Positions 13,570 to 25,989 of a stretch of 64,000 nt of DNA are shown one piece after another. The stretch is from Puffinus mauretanicus (Eukaryota > Chordata > Aves > Procellariiformes > Procellariidae). The DNA lies in the NCBI GenBank assembly GCA_023333565.1, contig JAJKFH010002585.1, positions 1-64,000 on the forward strand. Direction: 5' to 3'. Position numbers and translations under genes: made by a program. A model generated the notes under the pieces. That model was not told where the DNA came from and did not search any database. It worked only from the letters and a program-made list of their open reading frames with translations. How positions within the stretch are numbered: the stretch's first letter is position 1; every line of letters starts with the position of its first letter.

Positions 13570-13618
13570 GCCTGCCTTCCCAAGCTGCTTGCCACCAAGC
13601 CACTAAAACCCAGCAGCA
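13568..13618. repeat. Dispersed 51-bp duplication, copy 2
   Basis: This is the second copy of the segment at 12662-12712, identical apart from one base near the right end. It directly follows the three-copy 11-bp array and lies about 45 bp left of a CR1 fragment. Confidence 0.9.
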
Positions 13619-13663
13619 AACTCACAAACCCATTTTATCCCTTCTCAATGATCTGCCCAGAAA

Positions 13664-13955
13664 TTGGGGGACAGACTTTTTAGCAGGGCCTGTTGCGACA
13701 GGACAAGGGGAAGGGTTTTAAACTAAAAGAGGGGAGATTCAGACCAGATAGAAGGAAGGAATTGTTTACTCTGGCACAGGTTGCCCAGAGAGGTGGTAGA
13801 TGCCCCATCCCTGGGAACGTTCAAGGTCAGGTTGGACGGGGCTCTGAGCAACCTGATCTGGTTGAAGATGTCCCTGCCCACGGCAGGGGGTTGGACTAGG
13901 TGGCCTTTAAAGGTCCCTTCCCACCCAAACCATTCTGTGATTTGATGATTCCATG
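13664..13955 (+). mobile_element. CR1 LINE 3' fragment (family A) with internal deletion
   Basis: This is a 5'-truncated CR1 3' end in plus orientation that starts at the 'ggggacagactttttagc' block and ends near 'gatgattccatga'. Compared with its relatives here, it lacks most of the GAGGGTGGTGAAACCCTGG segment around 13772, reading 'tttactctggcacagg' directly. The palindrome is decayed to CCTGTTGCGACAGG. Confidence 0.92.
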
Positions 13956-14725
13956 AAATGGCTCTTATTTCGTATTTTTATAGGGAAAGGTATGGGGGAT
14001 GTGGTCGTGGGAGAAAAGACAAGCATGATGCACCAAATAAAGAGGTGAGAACTGGCAACCAGACGGCATTTAAGGCTCAAGGGAACCACAGAAAATGAAG
14101 AACAAGATGCTGAGCTAGCAGACACTGTTGTGATGGGGGGGTGTGGGATGGCTGGAGGAGCCTCTGCTACCAGGACGCGTCAGGAGAAAACCATCCCTGG
14201 GGCACAGTTCTGCCAGCACTGCCCATCAGGGCTGGTCCAGCTGTGTGCCAGATGTGAAAGAGGGAGGAAGGGAGAGGGCGCACAGCTGGAGGAGCATCCC
14301 ACTGCCTGCACCGCTGTCGATAGCCGAGTTGATAGCAAGCAGCTCTCAGCATGGGACTCAGCCTGAACGCCCGTGGGATACTCTCCCTGCTCCCTCCCCA
14401 TGAAGAAACGCCAGCAGCACCGGCCCAGGAGCGCATCCACCCCTTCTCGGGGCTGCTCCCAAAGGCTTCCCTGCTTTCATTACCCTTCCTCCTTCCCTGG
14501 CTGGCTGCCTGTTTATTCTCCTTACTGGTTTTATTGTTAAAAGCCTTTTTAAAAGCCTTGTGCAAAGCTAAGCAAGTGATATCTGCTGGGTCAATTTTAT
14601 CTGTTTTTATTAATGAAGGGAAAAAGAAAAAAAAAAAAAGATAGAGGCAGAGAAATGCCTTGGCAGAATGCAGAAGCCAGACACTTCCAGTGAGACAGCT
14701 TTAGGGAGCTGAGAAAGGGCACCTC

Positions 14726-14787
14726 TTAAGCCATGTCTCCCCTTTTTAAGCCATGTCTCCCCTTTTTAAGCCATGTCTCCCCTTTTT
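14726..14787. repeat. 20-bp tandem repeat, 3 copies
   Basis: Three near-perfect copies of TTAAGCCATGTCTCCCCTTT lie head to tail. The copies are almost identical, so the expansion is recent or homogenised. The array lies in OTOF intron 2. Confidence 0.9.
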
Positions 14788-17393
14788 CTCCCCTTGGCTG
14801 GATGCTCATCCTGCCTGTCATCTCCAAGCCTGATTAATCAGGGGCAGTTTGGGTCAAGGCTGGAGCTCTGGGTCTCGGCTTTCTTGGCAGCAGCACCTAA
14901 GCCTGTCCTGGTCCCTTTAGGAGAGACTGAGTGCAAGCAAGGAAGACCACACGGTACCCATCCACAGCTCTCCATGCCCGGCACCATCACTGGAGTCCCC
15001 TTCCCTTCCCTCCTGTGGCTGCCTGCAGGAGGGCTGCGGGACAGGCCCCTCCAAGAAGAAACCCTTTGGGGTGCAGGCAGGACACAATGTTCCTGATAAT
15101 GTAAAATACAGCCGTGGTGCCATGCACACCCTCTGGAATAGCCAGCGGCTCATCTTCCCCAGGCTCTGGAGAAGCACAGGCTTTGCATAATTCATTAAGC
15201 AATGAATAAAAATAATTGCAAAAGAAATAGAGTGAAACCAAACAAATGGAAACCACTGGGGCAGCCCAAATTCAGCCTGGTAGCAGGTCCTGATGAATGT
15301 TAAGCGGTGGCAAGGAGAGCTGATGTCCTCGCTAGCACTATCAAAACAACCTTTGGCTTTACATGAATCTAATGTGAATTTTCTGCTTGTCCCCAGCTCT
15401 GAGATCATCTCAGAGGAGATGATGGCAGGGAGCATCCTCTTCATCCTCACCCCGTTTGGTATCCCCTTACAGAGATGAGAGCGCAGCCAGCTCAGCTTCA
15501 AAAGCCTTCCCCACACGGGGGATGAGACATCCCCCCCATCCAAATCACTCCCCAGACACAAGGCCACCATCTGACCCCATTTTGAGGGGAAAGCAGGAGG
15601 AAATGGGTTCATTTCTGAAGCTTCTGGTTCATAAATGATCAGTGCAAGGAGCCACCTGAGCACTCGGAGGGTGCACAGGTAACTGGAGAGTGATGTGAAA
15701 TAAGACCCCACCTCTCAGCCCGCTGGTATGAAATTCATTGCACAATTCAAGGAGAACGAGGAAGATGAAAAGGGAATAAAACCACTTCTGCAGAGGCACT
15801 ACTGGAGGGCAGGCAGACCCTCCTGCTCATCTTCAACTCGCGGTGCCCCCAGGCAGACCCCTCGACACCGCTCCAGCCATCAGGGCTCATCTAGAAGACG
15901 GCTCAGTTTTGTGCACCACGAGCATTACAGACCACGTGCACCCCTCGCCTCTGGGCAGAAGCTCCCCGCGGGGTAGCCCCAGGCGGGGCAATAGCTGGGG
16001 AATAGTTGAGCGCTGCAGTGATGCAATAATAACATTTTATTCAATAAAATTCATCGGCTGGGCTTGCCATCAGTGGCATGATGACTTGCCTTGTGAGTAC
16101 GCTCAAAGGGAAATACCTGCTTTCCTGGCTAGCCTCACCAGCTAATTACTCCAGGCAGCCCAAGACACGTTCCCTAGCTCATGGCAGGCTTCTTGTCCGT
16201 GACCATTGCATCAGGGTGTCCTTCAGCAGCATGAGATAACGAGGGATTTAATAGGGGAAGAGGAAACGGGACTGCACCTCTGCCATCTTTTGCTGTGGCT
16301 CGTGCTCTGCCCTGCACGACGAGGAGCATGCACCTACGCAAGCGCCCAGCCTGTTCCTCCTAAAGGCAGCTATCGCTGGCTGCGCACGAGCAGGGACCGG
16401 CATTCAGCCTCCCAGCGTGCGGCAGGACCACACCACCAGTATTACTGCTCTTACAGAGCTCTCAGCAATTTACAGAGAAGGGCAAGCAGCAGCCTCCCCG
16501 TTCCTACCCGTGCAGGAGGCATGGCCCACGCGGGCTAACCTTGCAGATGTGGCTGAATTCCCAGCAAGCCCCCAGCAGAGCTGGAAAGGTGAACCCAGAA
16601 ACGTAGGCTTGCCTACGTGTTTTCTGCATCGTTCACTACGTGCCATCAGGACTCATCAAACTATTATGTTTTGGGCCAGTTGGGATAGTATCGGGTCACG
16701 GTGCTACAGCAGGAGCTGTGTCTGAGCTGGCATTAGCACGTGTTTAGGTAACGGAATGCCTCATGGAGCGGCTACGCACATCTCAGCTCATCTGTTAGAT
16801 GCTGCGGAGACCTTGCATGACCCCAAGGATACAAGCCTGCCTGATGGGGCAATCGTTCAGGGCATGAGCACTCTCCTACGGGCACAGGAAAGACTTAGGA
16901 ATGGGCTTAACTTAAAAACCACTGGGATTACTCACGTTTGGCAGGTCCCAAGCCCTGGAGCAGCCAGCAGTTGCACACCCTCATGTCATCTCTGCCAGGG
17001 CTCCATGCTGACCTTGGTCCTCAGGGCAAAATAACCTCTGATTCACGCTGGAGTCTCCTCCAGCTGGAGCCAGGGGGTTGATGAAAATCAGGGTGTTTGC
17101 AGTGTGGGTGGGCAGGGAGCTGGGTACAGCCTAGCTGCTGCCGCTGCATCGCCTATCACCCAGCGCAAGGAGACGAGAAGAGCCCAAAGCTTGGTCCAGG
17201 CATGCAAGGTTGCTCCGAATCAACTTGCACTACTCTGCTGCAATTCACTGTGTAGATGCTACCAGGCTGATTTTAACCAGGTTTACATGAGGCTTTCACA
17301 GCAGGAACTGCAATAACATGATCTGAACAGAGAGAGGGGGACAGCCTGAGGCTCATCCCCACAGCTGCAGTGAGAGGCACTAGAAGAAAATAT

Positions 17394-17471
17394 GATCATA
17401 GAATCATAGAATCAGTAAGGTTGGAAAAGACCTTTAAGATCATCGAGTCCAACCGTCAATCCAACACACCG
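17394..17471 (-). mobile_element. CR1 LINE extreme 3' fragment (family B)
   Basis: Only the last ~78 bp of a CR1 element are left, in minus orientation. The plus strand shows the inverted tail repeats 'atcatagaatcatagaatc' followed by GGTTGGAAAAGACC and GATCATCGAGTCCAACCG. Its tail variant (AATCAGTAAGGTTGG) is the same as in the copy at 19720, and distinct from the family-A tails. Confidence 0.88.
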
Positions 17472-17608
17472 ATGATGCACACTAATATACACCTGTGGCT
17501 CCAGGCTCTCTTACACCTGCTGTCTCTTAAGCTCTATAGTCCTCATCCTCCAGATATGCACCAGTACCCATCCTTTCCTGCACGCTGCCTGGGACCGCAG
17601 GGGGCTTG

Positions 17609-17730
17609 GAGCGTGACTGGGATGCTCAAGAGCTTGGGTGGGATGCTCAGAGCGTGGCTGGGATGCTCAAGAGCTTGGGTGGGATGCTCAGAGCGTGGCT
17701 GGGATGCTCAAGAGCTTGGGTGGGATGCTC
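17609..17730. repeat. 41-bp tandem repeat, 3 copies
   Basis: Three head-to-tail copies of a 41-bp unit are built from two related halves (GGGATGCTCAAGAGCTTGGG and GGGATGCTCAGAGCGTGGCT). The internal half-unit similarity suggests growth from a ~20-bp ancestor. Stop-free frames through it are incidental. It lies in OTOF intron 2. Confidence 0.9.
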
Positions 17731-19165
17731 CAGGATCACTGTGCAGCACCAAGCACTGGGAGCAGCCAGTATTTGGCATCCCACCAAGCCCGAGACAGCG
17801 AGCGGAGCCTCCAGCCCTTCAGCCTCAGCAGGGAAGGATCTGCTCATTCAAATCACAAAGAGTTTTGAGACACAGGCAGCTCCACCAGTGCACACCTCCG
17901 TGGTTGTTATTCAAATCAGTTATTATACTAACAAATTGCTTTGTGCAGATCTATAGAAATCTGCATCCCGTTAGCACCAGCAGCTTCCCCTGGCTGCCTC
18001 GGCTTTGTAGGAGCACGGTTGGAGCCACATCTCCATCCACCTTCCCGCTGTGCCTCACCGACCCCGTGCAACACTGGGGGTACCAGTGGCAGATCCCACC
18101 CTGCCCGAGCCATGGGCTTCCCCTGCCCCTTAATCCTCCATGGCGGTTTAGGGGAGCCTGAGATTAAGCTCTTCCCCTAAAACCCGGAGCAAGGACTAAC
18201 CCGTGCCAGGGACACAGAGGGGCTGGGAGAAGCCGGGTGTGCTGCTGGCTGCGCAAGCTGGGAACGCCACGGGATTTATCATCCCACAAAAGTATCCCAT
18301 GCCTGGAACCAGGATGAAACCTTATTTCCTAAAGGTGATAAAGCTTTAGAAAGCGATAAACAATTTAAAGATCTTAATATTCCTCATAGCCTCTTGTATT
18401 CTCCAGCCCCTGGGAACGGGTTATCTTCTATGAGAAACACAAAGCAATCAGAGGAAACATCCACTCTCTTTTGAAAGCATATTTCCATTTCGAATGTGAC
18501 TTCTTAGCAGCACCTCTATTCCCTGCTTGTGTGGGTGACCTTATTTCAGTCATCTCAGAATATTTTCTTGGTAACTGCTTAAGAAAAGGCTGTATTTTAA
18601 AACCACACAGAACTTGGGTTTCAATCCCTTCTCTCTCCCTTTCCAAGCCCAAAGCTGCGTGCTGAAGGCCGATACATCACCCAGTCGGCACCCAAAGCAG
18701 ATCAATTGGCTTGCTACCCGGCGCGAGCCGAGGGGTGCAGGCGGGCGAGGGAGGCTGGCAGGCTGAGCACCAGCAGCCGAGGCACCAGGGATTTGACACA
18801 AGGAGGAGTTTTTCCCCCTGAGGCAAGGAAAAGGAGAGCCAAGAGCCCAGCGGGATTTGCCCAGTGGAGACAGGCAATTTTTCCTCAAACTTCCTTGCAA
18901 ACAATATGGATTTTTTACATTTTTTTTTAATTAATCACCCCATGGGGAAATGCTGTAGGGCTGTCACCACGTCACAGGACACCCCGTGTCCCCAGCCCCA
19001 GCCAGACCACAGCCAAGAGACCCATTTGGTACCTGCCAGGAGACACCCTGGACCAGACAACGAAGATGCCAACACACTTAAATTGGAGAACGGGGATATT
19101 CATCTGGACGGCAAAGCAAACCAGATGTGCGAGAGAGACCAGGAGGAAAACACGTCTTCTCTTAC

Positions 19166-19224
19166 CTCATCAAACCTTGCCTCATCCTCGCAGTTTTCAA
19201 GCACTCGGGTGTAGAAGGAGAGCC
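19166..19224 (-). CDS. OTOF: Otoferlin, coding exon 2
   Basis: This 59-bp exon encodes, after completing a split glycine codon, LSFYTRVLENCEDEARFDE. The core SFYxRVLENCED is diagnostic of the otoferlin C2A domain. The acceptor is minus-strand ...ctctccag|GG and the donor GAG|gtaaga, both consensus. The leading GG joins the single G ending exon 1 to make GGG (Gly), and the exon ends on a full codon, so exons 1 to 3 join in one frame. From memory, human has VAD where this has EAR, a small divergence within an otherwise conserved exon. Confidence 0.95.
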
Positions 19225-19719
19225 CTGGAGAGGGGAGAGGAAGAACAGGTTGGTTGCAGCGAGGCGAGGAGCAGCCGGGGTGGGAGACACGGGTGGGGGC
19301 TGCACAGCACCGGCGGCAGCGAGACCCCGGGGTTGGGGTCTGCAGGGGCGGCCGGGATGGAGCACGGTCTGCGGGCATTGCCCGGGACGGGGAAACGCGT
19401 CTGCGGAGGTGTGAGAGCACCGCAGGCACGTGTGCGTGCAGGGGGGACACGCGAGAGCGTGAATCCAGTTTCGGCTCCCCCGCACCGGCACTAAACACCA
19501 CATTAACCTGCTTTAAGAGCTAATTAAGAAGCGCGCTTAATCGGTGTGTTCAAGTCTTGTCCTGTCTATTGCAGAGCAGATGAAACAGAGCAAGGGGATG
19601 GGGATCGCGGCAGTTTCTGCAGTGGCTTTTACGTTGGTTGAACAGGGGCTCCTCAAGCTTTGGGGTGTTGGGATGCAGGTCTACGCACCCCAGAAGTGCG
19701 CTCGAACCCCAAGGATGAG

Positions 19720-19940
19720 ATCATAGAATCATAGAATCATAGAATCAGTAAGGTTGGAAAAGACCTTTAAGATCATCGAGTCCAACCGTCAACCCAACCC
19801 CACCATGCCCACTACACCATGTCCCTAAGCGCCTCATCTACACGTCTTTTAAATACCTCCAGGGATGGGGACTCCACCACTTCCCTGGGCAGCCTGTTCC
19901 AAGGCCTGACCACTCTTTCAGTAAAGAAATTTCTCCTACC
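19720..19940 (-). mobile_element. CR1 LINE 3' fragment (family B)
   Basis: A minus-oriented CR1 3' end of about 220 bp. From left to right on plus it shows three 8-bp tail repeats, GGTTGGAAAAGACC, GATCATCGAGTCCAACCG, CTTTTAAATACCTCCAGGGA and CTGGGCAGCCTGTTCC, and it stops after 'aaatttctcctacc'. A short direct repeat (ACCCCAAG at 19706-19713 and 19958-19965) lies near both edges. Confidence 0.92.
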
Positions 19941-19965
19941 TTGGGGTCCTATCTAGGACCCCAAG
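19940..19965. repeat. Perfect 11-bp inverted repeat at CR1 5' breakpoint
   Basis: CTTGGGGTCCT at 19940-19950 and its exact reverse complement at 19955-19965 are separated by four bases (ATCT), a compact stable hairpin. It sits exactly at the 5' truncation point of the neighbouring CR1 copy. Confidence 0.9.
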
Positions 19966-21020
19966 AAAAACCACCCCAGCTCCTGCACAGAGCAGAGGAT
20001 CTGCACGCTTGAGCCCAACCGCACGGATGCAGCCACGCGTGCCCACCCCGACGGCAGCATCCCCCCGCGCATCCCTCCCTCCTCCCGGGGAGGACGAGGA
20101 GCTCGGGCCGCTCTCCCTGCGCAGGCAGGGAGCGTCGAAAGCCCCCGCTCAGCTGGGAGCGGGGACGGGAGGAGAGGAGGAGCTGCTGCGGAGGGGAAGC
20201 CCGGGGAGAGCGGCCAAGCCTGTGCATTAGCTATGGAAATGAGCAGGTTTCCCCGAGGAGCCCCAGCTCACGGCTGCCCCGTGCTTTCAGCTGCTCTCAG
20301 CAGGATAACCTCACCCACCCGCACCCCCCGAATCAATATTTCTAGTTAATATCCACTTCATAACACTGCAGGAGGAAAACTTATAAAAATGCTAATATTT
20401 AATCACTGAATCACATTGAGGCTTTCCCTTGCAGAAAGGAAAGCTGTCTCCGGGGTAATTAAAAACATCTCTGTGCGTGAGTCTGGGTTGGGCCCAGCAT
20501 TGCACAGACAAGCTGTGGTCAGGGAAAGTGGGTGCCAGGGGTACCCTGACGGCTGCGGGGTCAACTTTTACTTTATTTTACCAAAGATTGAGCTATCCTG
20601 ATGACACGGCTCTTGGCAGGGAATGCCCCATCCCTTTCTAATTTAACTATTACACAGGGAAACCCAAAAAATCATTTTGTCAGACTTTCTGCTGTCTGCA
20701 GCATCCGACCTGGGTAAAGCGAACCCAGTGTCCTGTATCCCAAACCAGCCCCCCAGTTCCCTGCCACGAATCACTTCACCCACGGATGCATGAGTTTCTC
20801 AGGGATATAGGCTCTATTCATCCCATGCCAACCGACTCCAGGTGAGGGTGGAGGAGACCCACGAGCCTCATGGGCTGCCCACCCTCGCCCCGTGCACGCT
20901 GGCTGCCTCCCGGGGCAAGGGGTCCCAGTTCCCTCCCCACTTTCCATGGGGTGGGATGGGAGCTGCAGTGGGAACCTGGACTGGGAATGGGATTGCTCCT
21001 CCGCTGGGATGGAGCCACCA

Positions 21021-21471
21021 GGAGCAGGGCCACCAAAACGATCAGGGGGTGGAACAGCTCTGCCATGAGGACAGGCTGAGAGAGTGGGGGTTGTTCAGCC
21101 TGGGGAAGAGAAGGCTCCGGGGAGACCTTATTGCGGCCTTTCAGTGCTTGAAGGGGCTTATCAGAAAGGTGGGGACAGACTTTTTAGCAGGGCCTGTCGC
21201 GACAGGACAAGGGGGAAGGGTTTTAAACTAAAAGAGGGGAGATTCAGACCAGATAGAAGGAAGAAATTGTTTACTCTGAGGGTGGTGAAACCCTGGCAGA
21301 GGTTGCCCAGAGAGGTGGTAGATGCCCCATCCCTGGGAACATTCAAGGTCAGGTTGGACGGGGCTCTGAGCAACCTGATCTGGTTGAAGATGTCCCTGCC
21401 CACGGCAGGGGGGTTGGACTGGATGGACTTTGAAGGTCCCTTCCCACCCAAACCATTCTGTGATTCTATGA
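21021..21471 (+). mobile_element. CR1 LINE 3' fragment (family A), well preserved
   Basis: About 450 bp of CR1 3' end in plus orientation, reaching upstream through CAGCTCTGCCATGAGGACAG and GTTGTTCAGCCTGGGGAAGA. The 14-bp palindrome CCTGTCGCGACAGG is intact and the tail is 'gattctatgac'. Encoded peptide remnants in frame resemble the C-terminal end of the CR1 reverse transcriptase ORF; no functional protein remains. Confidence 0.94.
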
Positions 21472-21955
21472 CTTTAGTACCCCACAGCCTCCTAGGCGAT
21501 GGGACAGGCACCACGAGCCAGAGGCACAGAGCATCTCAGCCTTGGTGTGGGCTTAAGGGGAAGCTGCAGAGCACCCTCAGGTAGGTATGGCACCAAGCTA
21601 CTTGAGGAGACATGCACAGGTCAGGGGTGAATCAGCCGTAAGTGAATACACGTAGGAAGCAGTATCGGGGAGAAGACACGCCAAGGGGGACAATCTGCCA
21701 CCTGAAATATTTCTCCTAAGAGCATGACTTAAGCCAAGCCAACACGGTGGGACCTCCCCTGCCCCGTCCTCTCCCAATTCAGCAAGCATCACGGTGATGT
21801 TTCATTACAGCAGTACCAGTATCCACTGGTGCCCGGTGGTGCCCCAGGGAGTATCCATGAATGATCTCCCTCATTTACACACACTAATCCAGAGAGGAAG
21901 CCTCGCCAAGAAGCTCTTTACAACTCCATCTGTGATCAATTAGCTGACAAGCTCT

Positions 21956-22001
21956 CTAATTGCACTGGGGTGCAAGTTCCCTCCTTCACAAGTGCAATTA
22001 G
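21956..22001. repeat. Inverted repeat in AT-rich intronic block
   Basis: CTAATTGCACT (21956-21966) and AGTGCAATTAG (21991-22001) are exact reverse complements with a 24-bp spacer. The two arms hold TAATTG and CAATTA homeodomain-type cores, and the spacer and right arm make CACAAGTG, which resembles an NK-class homeodomain site. The surrounding 21880-22020 is free of recognisable repeats. The regulatory role is inferred only. Confidence 0.75.
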
Positions 22002-23263
22002 GTTGGTCTAAGAGTGAAAACTGCTGTGGGCAAGTGACCCTGTACGAGCTCCGACCCTGCTGGGGGACAGGAGCAGGCACCCCCAAAACGGGCAGCCTGA
22101 AGAAAATTCACCATTTTTCTGCTCTTTCCCTGCAGCCAGCCTGAAGAACAAGTATTTGCAGAAAATCACAAATTTACCCATAATTGAGTTTCACCTGCAG
22201 AGCAAAGAGGCAGAGAAGTGGAGAGCTGGAACGGCAATGGATTTGGGGCTTTGGAGCCCTTTTCAGGCAGCCTGGGGTGGCTGCTGGGGAGTGATGGGTG
22301 CCTTACGAGCCACTGAGGTTCAAAAGCACCCCCAAATCTCCTAAGAACAACTGTGAGGGTCATAAAGACAAGGGGTCTTGTTGGCTAACACCCCCCCCCA
22401 AACTCCCAGGGTACGAGTGTCCCCGGGGAGTCTGGTAATTCAAACACCATGGGGGGAGACGAGTCCCTGACGCTCAGGGGTGAGACTGGATTTTGGCCAT
22501 CCTGGTGGGGTAGAGCCCACCTCTTCCCTGGCTTCCAGACCGGGAGCTGGATACCCTGGCATCTCTCCCTGGCTGCTCCCATGGGTCCAGCTCCTGTCCG
22601 TGCCTCAGTTTCTCCTATTTGCAAAATGCAAATAGTGCAGCTATGGCTCACGGGGCTGCCGGGAGTGCGGGGATCCCTGGGAGAAGAGGAGCAGCGTTAT
22701 TCCATAGCCATCCCACACGGCTGTCAGTCTCAGCCCTTTCTCAGGAACACTTCTATCAGGGTTGTGATTTATTCCTCTCCCACCTGAGCTGAAGTCGAGC
22801 AGCGTTTCCGAGCACTGCCCACCTGCAGAAACGCGGCAGCCTGTCACACCAGAGTCAAACTCTTTCTTTAACTTCCTTTTGTGCGATAATAGATGCTTTT
22901 GGTTGAATGAGCAAAAACCCACTTGGGGAGCTCTGCCTGAACCCCCAGGCTGTGAGGAGAGGGAGGAGGCTGGATGGCAGCTTAGCTTCCCTCTCTGCAA
23001 CGCTCAGTAGCTCCAGGAAAACCAGGGTACTGAGGAGAATCATCCCAACGCTCAACCTACCAGTTGCTGTGAGGAGCACAGAGGGTTGCCTGGCTGGTGG
23101 AGGTCACCTCGCTCCACGCTAAAGGGGTCTAAAGCTCCCTCTAGAGTCACTGGAGAAAGGCAGGAGACTCTTCCCTCTAGAGATCTTGGCACCAAAACCC
23201 AACCACCCACACCGGGATCTTCCTCTGGGTCTGGCACGTTGGCCATCCATGGCTCCATGGCTC

Positions 23264-23290
23264 CATCCCATCCCATCCCATCCCATCCCA
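23264..23290. repeat. (CATCC)n pentanucleotide microsatellite
   Basis: About five uninterrupted copies of the pentamer CATCC lie in OTOF intron 1, preceded by a short duplicated CATGGCTC motif. It is likely length-variable. Confidence 0.85.
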
Positions 23291-25989
23291 ACCCAGCCCA
23301 GGGCAGGGGTTGTGTCCAAGAGGACACAAGTAATGCAGCTTCACAGCAGCACTGAATTCACCATGCCATGACTCTGCTGCCCATCATTCCCAAATTCTCA
23401 TGGGGCAAGGGGACAGCAAAGCTTTGCCTGAGCCACAGAGACACTAAACACCGGTGGAGCTCTGCCCCATCCATGCCCCGAGTGCTGGGATGCTTCACGG
23501 CCACCTCCAGCGTGGGACCCAGTGGGGAGCAGCAGGCCCCGTTCCCAGCTCCGGGTTGTGCTTACGCGCTCGTTAGTACAACAGCACCATGGCCATGCCC
23601 TGAACACCCCGAGGCAGGAAAGCCTTTCACAGAAGGCAATGCAACACCCAGAGACCCACGCTGAGACCCACCAGTGCAGGACAGGGTCCAGCCCAGGCGC
23701 CTGCGGGACCCAGCCCTGGCTCCTCCGAAGCAAGGAGCAGTGTGGCATGAGCCAATCCTCACAAGTACCATAAAGCACATCAAGAAAAGACCGAGAGCAT
23801 GTGAGAACTCCTACCTTACTATTACCACCACTGTTGAAATCCGTCGTGTGTCAGAAAGATCACCTTTCCATGAGGATCGTACTGCTTATGTATCCTCACG
23901 GTGTGATAATTCTGGTCCCCTCATCCAGAACAAGGTCCTGCCCCCCATGCAAGGTCCTGAGCTGGATTCGTGTCTCGTGTTAGCCAGATGGTACATCAAA
24001 ATTACTTTATGTTTATGCATGTGTATTTTACACATTTCCCTCATCCAGTTATTGCTGAACCAGTTAATTTCTACTAATCTCAACGTTTCTGTACTTAATT
24101 TTTTCTGAATTGATTTTTAACTGGCTCAGTGCTCTCCCACAACCCAAAACGATGCTGCTGCGTGCCTAAGAGCTACCCAGGGGATCTGCCCCTGGACTTC
24201 CCCGTCCGCAGGGCAGACACGGAGCTGCCTCCACTTGTTCCCCTTTTGGGACAAGGAATTTGGGTAAGATGTAAATGGGCTTTGGCGGTGGATGTGCTAA
24301 ATATTAACATGGCACACTAAACTGCTGTTTCCCGCACAGGCAAGGCTCGCTGCAGCTCCTGACAACACACCGAGTGGCACGAAAAGGGAACGAGACCAAA
24401 CCCCTCTCCAGCCGCCATCCCCTCCGAGGGATGGGTCGGTCCCAACCCACCTGCCTGCTGCCTTCACCGACCCCACCACGCACGGGATCGCTCCCTAACC
24501 CACCTCTGCCACCCCTTAGCAATAGGATTTTGCTAGCCACGGCCTCTGGAGCCAGCCCTGCTGGGTCTGGTCTCCGGCAGCCTCTCCTCTAGGACCGAGC
24601 TTGCAGAAGAGAGCAGCATTGGATGTCCTGGCCACGAGCTCCGCGGCTGCCCAGGACGAGCAGGGGGAGAGGCATCCCCGGCTGCAGCTAGCGGTGGTAT
24701 CTGGCGGTGGTATTCACCGCGTGGGACTAAACCCCCTCTTTGCACAGGAATCGATGGCAGCAAACTACCAGGAAAAACAATTTCCGAGCCCTGATCCAAC
24801 TGTCCTCAAAGATGACACCAAATTTCTTCCTTGGGAAAGCAATGTCCACGAGGAGCCCAGCTCCTCGCGGCTCAGCACCGGGGAAGGAAACACCGCCGTG
24901 AAGTTTAGTGTCGTCCTCCCCGTACGGTGTGACAGCGACAGCAATCCTGCACCACGCAGGAGCCAGTTCATGCCTGGGAGGATGATGGAGGATCACGGGG
25001 GGCCCTGGAAATGCCCCAGTGCCCCATAAGGGCTCTGACAAGGGAACTGGCAGGAGCACGAGAGGGTGGGCGCAGCGCTGATCTCAAAGCACCTCAAGGT
25101 GGGTGACATTCCCGTTGCCCATCGCTTGGACCGTAGGGTCTCACAGTGGCTCTTACGCAAAGATGTCGGGGCAGGGACGGATCCTGCCTGTCCGACAGGG
25201 ACTGTGTGCCGGGCTTGGGGCCGGGCACGCTCAGGACTGGAAACGTGGGTCCTCCCGGGGCTCACCCGGGAGGCCTTTGGTCCCCTCCCCACTGCCGGGG
25301 AGGTGGTGGGGTTTCACCGAGGGTGGCTTAGGGCTGGGACCGCTCCAGGCTTCACCGGGGGCCGGGGGTACGACCTGTTCCCAGAGGGGTATTTAGCTGC
25401 CCCTGCGCTGATGCTGGGAGGCAGGGACAGGGAAAAAGGGGGTAATTACACCTCTTTAATGACTCTACGGTCATTAAGGCAGTGCAGGGAAGGCCATTTC
25501 AGGCACTGCTGGCTTGGAGGTGATGTACCTCCGTCCGTGGAGAGAAGGGATTCCTATTCCTGACTCTCGGCGCTGTCAAACCACCCCAGACCTGCCTCTG
25601 CCTGCCGGCGGGCTCCCGCACGAAGACTGCGATCGGAGGACGGATCCGGCGCCAAGCCTGCCCCAAACCCCTGGGGGGCTTGGAAAAGGTTTGGTGGCTG
25701 CTAAGGTTATGCACCCCTGGAGAGATTTTGCTCCTTTTGCAGCTTCCCTGGGAAAGCTTCGGAGCTGGCACAGACCCGAGCAGAAAACCCAAAGCTGCAG
25801 CATCCTTAGAAGAAATCCAGGCACACGCCGGGTCCCGGCACAAGGCAAGTTCTCCTCCTGGCCCTTCCAGTGACACTTTCTTGGTGGCACAGCTCTGTGA
25901 CCAAGCCCCTGACCAGGCAGGAGCCCAGCTCCCCCCAGCTGGCCCTGCTCCCGGGGGGCGGATTTGCCACCCTGGGACTTCACCTATTT

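Larger units (their letters stand above)
8214..19165 (-). other. OTOF: OTOF intron 2
   Basis: An intron of 10,952 bp lies between exons 2 and 3. It contains an AT-rich simple repeat (8391-8506), CR1 fragments at 9590-9921, 13664-13955 and 17394-17471, a T run near 10188-10201, short tandem arrays, and a 51-bp segment present twice (12662 and 13568). Open frames inside it do not resemble known proteins, and I read them as chance. No nested gene or RNA gene was recognised. Confidence 0.85.

Noticed and set aside
14917..15711. A 264-codon minus-strand open frame in OTOF intron 2
   Set aside because: No domain or family resemblance and no splice context; it includes low-complexity serine/leucine stretches. 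Length alone is not convincing in a 64-kb window.
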